From positions 179,981 through 243,980 of the forward strand of contig JARGPI010000007.1 in NCBI GenBank assembly GCA_029213005.1: a stretch of DNA of 64,000 nt, read 5' to 3'. This stretch comes from Verrucomicrobiales bacterium (GTDB taxonomy: Bacteria > Verrucomicrobiota > Verrucomicrobiia > Verrucomicrobiales > DEV007). Positions 60,681-64,000 of this stretch are shown here, in pieces (position 1 is the first letter of the stretch; every line of letters starts with the position of its first letter). Under the pieces are notes generated by a model. The model made no database searches. It was not told the DNA's origin and was given only the letters and a program-made list of their open reading frames with translations. Both the position numbers and the translations under genes were made by a program.

Positions 60681-60875
60681 ATGTTAGCTAAGCCATTGAG
60701 CGTGAACCGCCTTGCCCAGATGGCGGGTCTAAATGAGAAGGCGATCAGGCTGATCGAGAAGGAAGAACGCATGCCTTCTCTACCTACAGCTATCCGATTG
60801 ACCAAGGCTCTGGGCTTGAAATTGTCCGATCTGGTGAGTGATGCTGAGGGCAGAGTACCTAACGACTCAACCTAA
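60681..60875 (+). CDS. small XRE-family helix-turn-helix protein, probably N-truncated
   Basis: 64 residues: LSVNRLAQMAGLNEKAIRLIEKEERMPSLPTAIRLTKALGLKLSDLV is the HTH of Cro/C1 repressors (helices 2-5), but little of the usual first helix is present; the frame upstream closes at a stop at 60660-60662. It lies 190 bp before the integrase on the same strand and could regulate it. Either it is a genuine short regulator or a gene cut by the insertion of repeat B. Confidence 0.55.
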   Translation: MLAKPLSVNRLAQMAGLNEKAIRLIEKEERMPSLPTAIRLTKALGLKLSDLVSDAEGRVPNDST

Positions 60876-61064
60876 ATCGGTGTAAGAGAATCGAGCGTTG
60901 TGTCAATCACTGAGCTGTCGGTAGAGAAGCTGTCTCGATCGACAAGATTGCCTTTGGTTCCGTATGCCGTTTCACGGGTATCCCAAGTTTCTCTTTTTAG
61001 AAAAAACTGTTCATTTGGGTAGTTTTTTGTTGATTCACTCTCATTACGCTGAAAGAGTGCAACA

Positions 61065-62465
61065 ATGAACACGTCAGGAAGCAGTCCTGAAGACGCTTAT
61101 TTCCGCCTTCTAGCCGATCCGAAGGCCCGCGTCTCGGAGAAAGCCCGCCCGTATTACTTTCGCCGGGTTGAGCAATGGCAGCAATTTTGTTTGGAATCTG
61201 AAAACCCTTCACCTGCCGAAGCGACAATCGATTTTTTTAATCGACTCAGTGGCGACACTGAACTGGAGGACTGGCAGATCCAGCAAGCCGTTCGCGCCGT
61301 CGAGTTGTGGACCAGACAAATTGAAAATCGCGTTTGGGCAGCTGATTTTGATTGGAACGGCACCATCGACCAAGCTCGCTCCCTGGAGCAGGATCACCGA
61401 ACGGTCCTGCGCGACAACGTACCCTCACCCCTGCGGTCGTACCCTCCCGGTCCCGCCGACCGGATCTCCGCTCCGCATGAAACGGAAATCATCGCTGAGC
61501 TGGTCGCTGAATGCACGAATATCATTCGCAAGCAGAGAAAAGCTGTTGCTACTGAAAAAACCTACGTTGGTTGGTTGAAGCGCTATATCCGTTTCTGTTT
61601 GCGTCGGCTCGGGCGATCACCGCTCGACCTGCCGCTCGAAAACATAGGGCTCTTTCTCGATTATGTCGCGCTCGAACGCCGGGTTTCGGTGAGCACGCAA
61701 AATCAAACTCTTAACGCCCTGGTATTTTTCGCCAGGTATCAACTTCAGATCGATGAGATTGAGTTGAACTTTGTGCGCACCGAATCCGGTTACCGTCGCC
61801 CGCCCGTAGTTTTGACCAGAGAAGAAATTGACTTCATTCTCTCGCACCTTAAAGAACCGTGGGACCGAATCTGCCGTCTCCTTTACGGCACTGGTCTGCG
61901 CCAAAGCGAAGGTTTGCGTTTGCGAATCAAGGATATTGACTTTGGTCAGAAAATTATTGCTGTACACGATGGTAAAGGCGGCAAACATCGTGTCGTTCCA
62001 TTGCCGAAAGCCATGGAGCGGGATTTATCCACTCATATCGCCGATCTGAAAACCCGGCACGACGGTTGGCTGAGACTGGGGCAGGGTGCCGTTCATATTC
62101 CCTCAGCCTTAAAAAGAAAATACCCGAATGCAGCAACTGAATTTGCCTGGCAATACCTGTTTCCCGCAGCGAGACTTTGCGCACATCCGAGGTCAGGTGA
62201 GGTGGCGCGCCATCATTTGCATGAGAAATCACTGCAAAACCAGTTTAAAAATGTATTGAGAAAGACCACTATCTACAAAAAAGCAACCTGTCACACTTTG
62301 CGGCACAGCTTCGCAACCCACTTGTTGGAAGCTGGTTATGACATAAGAACGGTGCAGGAGATGATGGGGCACGCCGACGTGTCCACCACCATGATCTATC
62401 TGCACGTCATGAAGAAGCCCGGAGGGGTGGGTGCTCCCAGCCCTCTTGACCTGCCAGGGGATTAA
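61065..62465 (+). CDS. intI: integron integrase with N-terminal extension
   Basis: 466 residues; classic IntI is about 320-340. Residues about 140-466 are a tyrosine recombinase with Arg279, His410, Arg413, His436 and Tyr445 (TLRHSFATHLLEAGYDIRTV; STTMIYLHV). The IntI-specific insertion is present before the HTLRH box (HPRSGEVARHHLHE, about 374-400), as is the PGGVGAPSPLD end. The first 130 residues form an extra SAM-like core-binding segment. It recombines attI and attC sites to capture gene cassettes. The stop overlaps repeat A copy 2, placing attI downstream and the cassettes in the same orientation as intI (a reverse-type integron). Start ATG at 61065. Confidence 0.92.
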   Translation: MNTSGSSPEDAYFRLLADPKARVSEKARPYYFRRVEQWQQFCLESENPSPAEATIDFFNRLSGDTELEDWQIQQAVRAVELWTRQIENRVWAADFDWNGTIDQARSLEQDHRTVLRDNVPSPLRSYPPGPADRISAPHETEIIAELVAECTNIIRKQRKAVATEKTYVGWLKRYIRFCLRRLGRSPLDLPLENIGLFLDYVALERRVSVSTQNQTLNALVFFARYQLQIDEIELNFVRTESGYRRPPVVLTREEIDFILSHLKEPWDRICRLLYGTGLRQSEGLRLRIKDIDFGQKIIAVHDGKGGKHRVVPLPKAMERDLSTHIADLKTRHDGWLRLGQGAVHIPSALKRKYPNAATEFAWQYLFPAARLCAHPRSGEVARHHLHEKSLQNQFKNVLRKTTIYKKATCHTLRHSFATHLLEAGYDIRTVQEMMGHADVSTTMIYLHVMKKPGGVGAPSPLDLPGD

Positions 62466-62692
62466 ATACTGAGGAGAAAAGCTCAGTCCGATCCATCGGC
62501 ACAGGTAGCAGAACAAAGATAATATCTCTGATTTTTCGAAGACGGATTCTAGTCCGAAACGAATCCAACTTGAAAATCAACGGGAAAGGCTCGCATGTGC
62601 CCAAATTTTGTGCATAATTAAAACCGAAAACTGGAGGGGGCTCCAGAATAATGTTTAGGAGGGCCCTCCAGAATAAAACTGTTCTCCAAAAA
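62462..62692 (+). repeat. repeat A, copy 2: probable attI next to intI
   Basis: The second copy of the 222-bp block (62462-62683), beginning at the intI stop and ending AAAACTGTTC. Relative to copy 1 it has compensating single-base insertions and deletions and about ten substitutions. The GGAGGGCCCTCC palindrome is perfect here. A TGCATAAT stretch near 62612 could be the -10 of a cassette promoter; no good -35 was seen. Position directly after intI and before a cassette ORF supports attI. Confidence 0.65.
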
Positions 62693-62693
62693 A

Positions 62694-63197
62694 ATGGCCG
62701 ATCCTGATATAGAGAGATGGAAGAACCGAGGGGCTATCTCGATTTGGCGCTATCAGGACTTTCCTCGGAACTATTACGGATACCATCTCACAGCTGACGC
62801 CCAAGGTTGCGTGTTTCTCCTGGGTTTGATTGAACTGTTTCGGAACGCTCACTATCCAGCAAGGAAGGTCGTCAAACTGGCAGCTCCTACCTCTGATCAT
62901 CTTGCGATTCCGAATTGCCCCCAGGAATGTATTCCAGCGCATACGGCAGTGTTCCGGTTTCGGAGAGATTATCCCGAATCGCATTGGTTAATCGGTGAGA
63001 CTGACGGGCAAGTAACCATCGACTCAGGTGCAATTGGCCTTGGGGATTTGGTAAGAGGGTTAACGGATATTACTCTCGGCAAAGGGGATTGGGCTACAGG
63101 AGATGGGAATCACGGACTTTGGTTCTGGTGGCACCCGCACCCTAACAAAAATGGAGAACAAAACGCGTCTGGTAAGGACTATATTTCAGGAGTTTGA
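62694..63197 (+). CDS. cassette-encoded protein of unknown function
   Basis: 167 residues starting ATG at 62694, two bases past the shared CAAAAAA run. Tryptophan-rich (RWKNRGAISIWRYQDF; HGLWFWWHPHP), mixed alpha/beta, no signal peptide; family not recognised. It is the first ORF after the intI-proximal attI. Its end overlaps the next ORF. Confidence 0.65.
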   Translation: MADPDIERWKNRGAISIWRYQDFPRNYYGYHLTADAQGCVFLLGLIELFRNAHYPARKVVKLAAPTSDHLAIPNCPQECIPAHTAVFRFRRDYPESHWLIGETDGQVTIDSGAIGLGDLVRGLTDITLGKGDWATGDGNHGLWFWWHPHPNKNGEQNASGKDYISGV

Positions 63198-63849
63198 ACG
63201 TGACATTCCTCCGGTTTCATCTACTTTTAGTGAGCGCTTCTCGGCCCAGTGGCCGTCCTACCAGCGCTCAGACGTTGTGCCAAAGAATATGACGCGTGAT
63301 CTCGCAGCACGAGTGAAGCTCGTTAATGAGCCAACCTACTCATTCGGATCGGCAGACAACCCGAGGCGCTACGACACGGAAATCGATCTAACTGGCGGAT
63401 GCCAGGCTTCTTCTATTCATGGTTTGATCATCGATGACAGACCGACGTTGATCATAGGTGACTCAGGCGGCGCGTCGGGAGTCCATGAACATTCACTTCT
63501 GTTTCTCGATTCGCAGATCTACGTCGCGGTGGGAGCGCATGTCGTATGTCTCACGCTAGGCAGCGAACATCCAGATTGGACGCTTGAGATCGATGAAGCC
63601 ACTTGCTTTGGCTTATACTACGCGCCAGAGCACGATGCCCTAATCTCTCACGGAGAACTAGAAATTGCGAGATTCAGCCGCGATGGAAAGATTCTCTGGT
63701 CTGAGGGTGGAGCTGATATTTTCAGCGAGGGGATTTCACTGCATGGCGACTGCATTGAGGCCATCGACTTCGACCGGCGCTCATACTTCTTCGACTATGC
63801 CACCGGAAAATCGACAAGGCACAACAAGGCGCTGGACACCAAGACCTGA
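63151..63849 (+). CDS. cassette-encoded beta-rich protein of unknown function
   Basis: About 232 residues from ATG at 63151, overlapping the previous ORF by 47 bp; ATG at 63289 is an alternative without overlap, and the frame is open from 63103. Beta-strand repeats such as LLFLDSQIYVAVGAHVVCL and GLYYAPEHDALISHGELEIARF suggest a small propeller-like protein. Family not recognised. It ends at an inverted repeat overlapping the stop, as in gene cassettes. Confidence 0.65.
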   Translation: MENKTRLVRTIFQEFERDIPPVSSTFSERFSAQWPSYQRSDVVPKNMTRDLAARVKLVNEPTYSFGSADNPRRYDTEIDLTGGCQASSIHGLIIDDRPTLIIGDSGGASGVHEHSLLFLDSQIYVAVGAHVVCLTLGSEHPDWTLEIDEATCFGLYYAPEHDALISHGELEIARFSRDGKILWSEGGADIFSEGISLHGDCIEAIDFDRRSYFFDYATGKSTRHNKALDTKT

Positions 63850-63925
63850 CCCGCCCCGAGATCGAACGCACCATGACCTCTACAACCATTAACCCGAAAT
63901 CAACGCACGCCCTCCGGTCAGGTCT
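63842..63925 (+). other. long inverted repeat at the cassette end (attC-like)
   Basis: AGACCTGACC (63842-63851) pairs perfectly with GGTCAGGTCT (63916-63925) across 64 bases; GGGTCAG just right of it can also pair with CTGACCC. The left arm overlaps the ORF stop and repeat B begins 14 bp to the right. This fits a cassette-terminal recombination site, but canonical RYYYAAC and GTTRRRY boxes are weak. Confidence 0.45.
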
Positions 63926-63939
63926 GGGTCAGCTTTGAC

Positions 63940-64000
63940 GTTGTGCGCCGTGCAAAGCGAGGCGCTTCTTATTTGGTGTAAGTCCAAATGTTATAAACCT
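63940..64000 (+). repeat. repeat B, copy 2, runs off the window
   Basis: The second copy of the GTT|GTGCG block. Both predicted stems (GCGCC/GGCGC and ATTTGG/CCAAAT) are perfect in this copy, whereas copy 1 has a substitution in each, so copy 2 looks less degraded. The window ends at ACCT, before it can be seen whether a full intron, another XRE/intI unit or something else follows. Confidence 0.45.

Overview
The window looks like a chromosomal segment of a Verrucomicrobiota bacterium, or a close relative in the PVC superphylum. The basis is gene content: a PVC-type beta-propeller/c-type cytochrome/DUF1080 fusion, a DUF1592-family cytochrome protein beside a DUF1552 protein, a Lys/cis-Ser/Ser GatA with GatC, and an integron whose integrase has the same orientation as its cassettes. 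No rRNA or tRNA gene was seen, so no finer placement is offered.

Layout. 1-14.5 kb: the N-terminal 4839 residues of one giant minus-strand surface or secreted protein (about 34 VCBS-type repeats of 122 residues, then lectin-like modules) that runs off the left edge. 14.5-15.1 kb: non-coding, with a candidate structured RNA. 15.1-18.4 kb: gatC-gatA-zinc-ribbon, and a two-domain AsnC/AhbA-AhbB-like protein. 18.6-20.8 kb: a modABC-like molybdate/tungstate importer, closed by a hairpin. 20.8-25.7 kb: a 1621-residue five-module secreted protein. 25.9-30.4 kb: a DUF1592/DUF1552 pair.

30.4-42.4 kb is the most unusual part: seven tightly packed minus-strand genes. In transcription order they encode a NodB polysaccharide deacetylase fused to a SEDS (RodA/FtsW-like) polymerase, a PBP-type transpeptidase, an 871-residue protein with a C-terminal kinase-like fold, a PP2C-like phosphatase with a C-terminal membrane anchor, a membrane/coiled-coil protein, an OmpA/MotB-like anchored protein, and an unknown protein. 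This resembles in logic the actinobacterial pstP-rodA-pbpA-pknA-pknB cluster, with added envelope-anchoring parts. I infer a phosphorylation-linked cell-wall synthesis machine.

42.8-59.8 kb holds stress, membrane and carbohydrate genes: MgtC, a DUF892 ferritin-like protein, two VTT/TVP38 membrane proteins, a GH13 enzyme, a nuclease/phosphatase fusion, a GT4 glycosyltransferase, an (alpha/alpha)6 glycosidase, a lipid kinase, a metallophosphoesterase, a DUF2158 protein and a DUF2252 protein. All four divergent promoter regions here contain ATTTTGCA.

59.8-64 kb is an integron-like region. Two 222-bp repeats (A, probable attI) each precede a cassette-like ORF region, and each of these ends at a second repeat (B) that begins GTT|GTGCG and resembles the 5' end of a group II intron. 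Between them lie a small truncated-looking XRE protein and an integron integrase with a long N-terminal extension. The array continues past the right edge.
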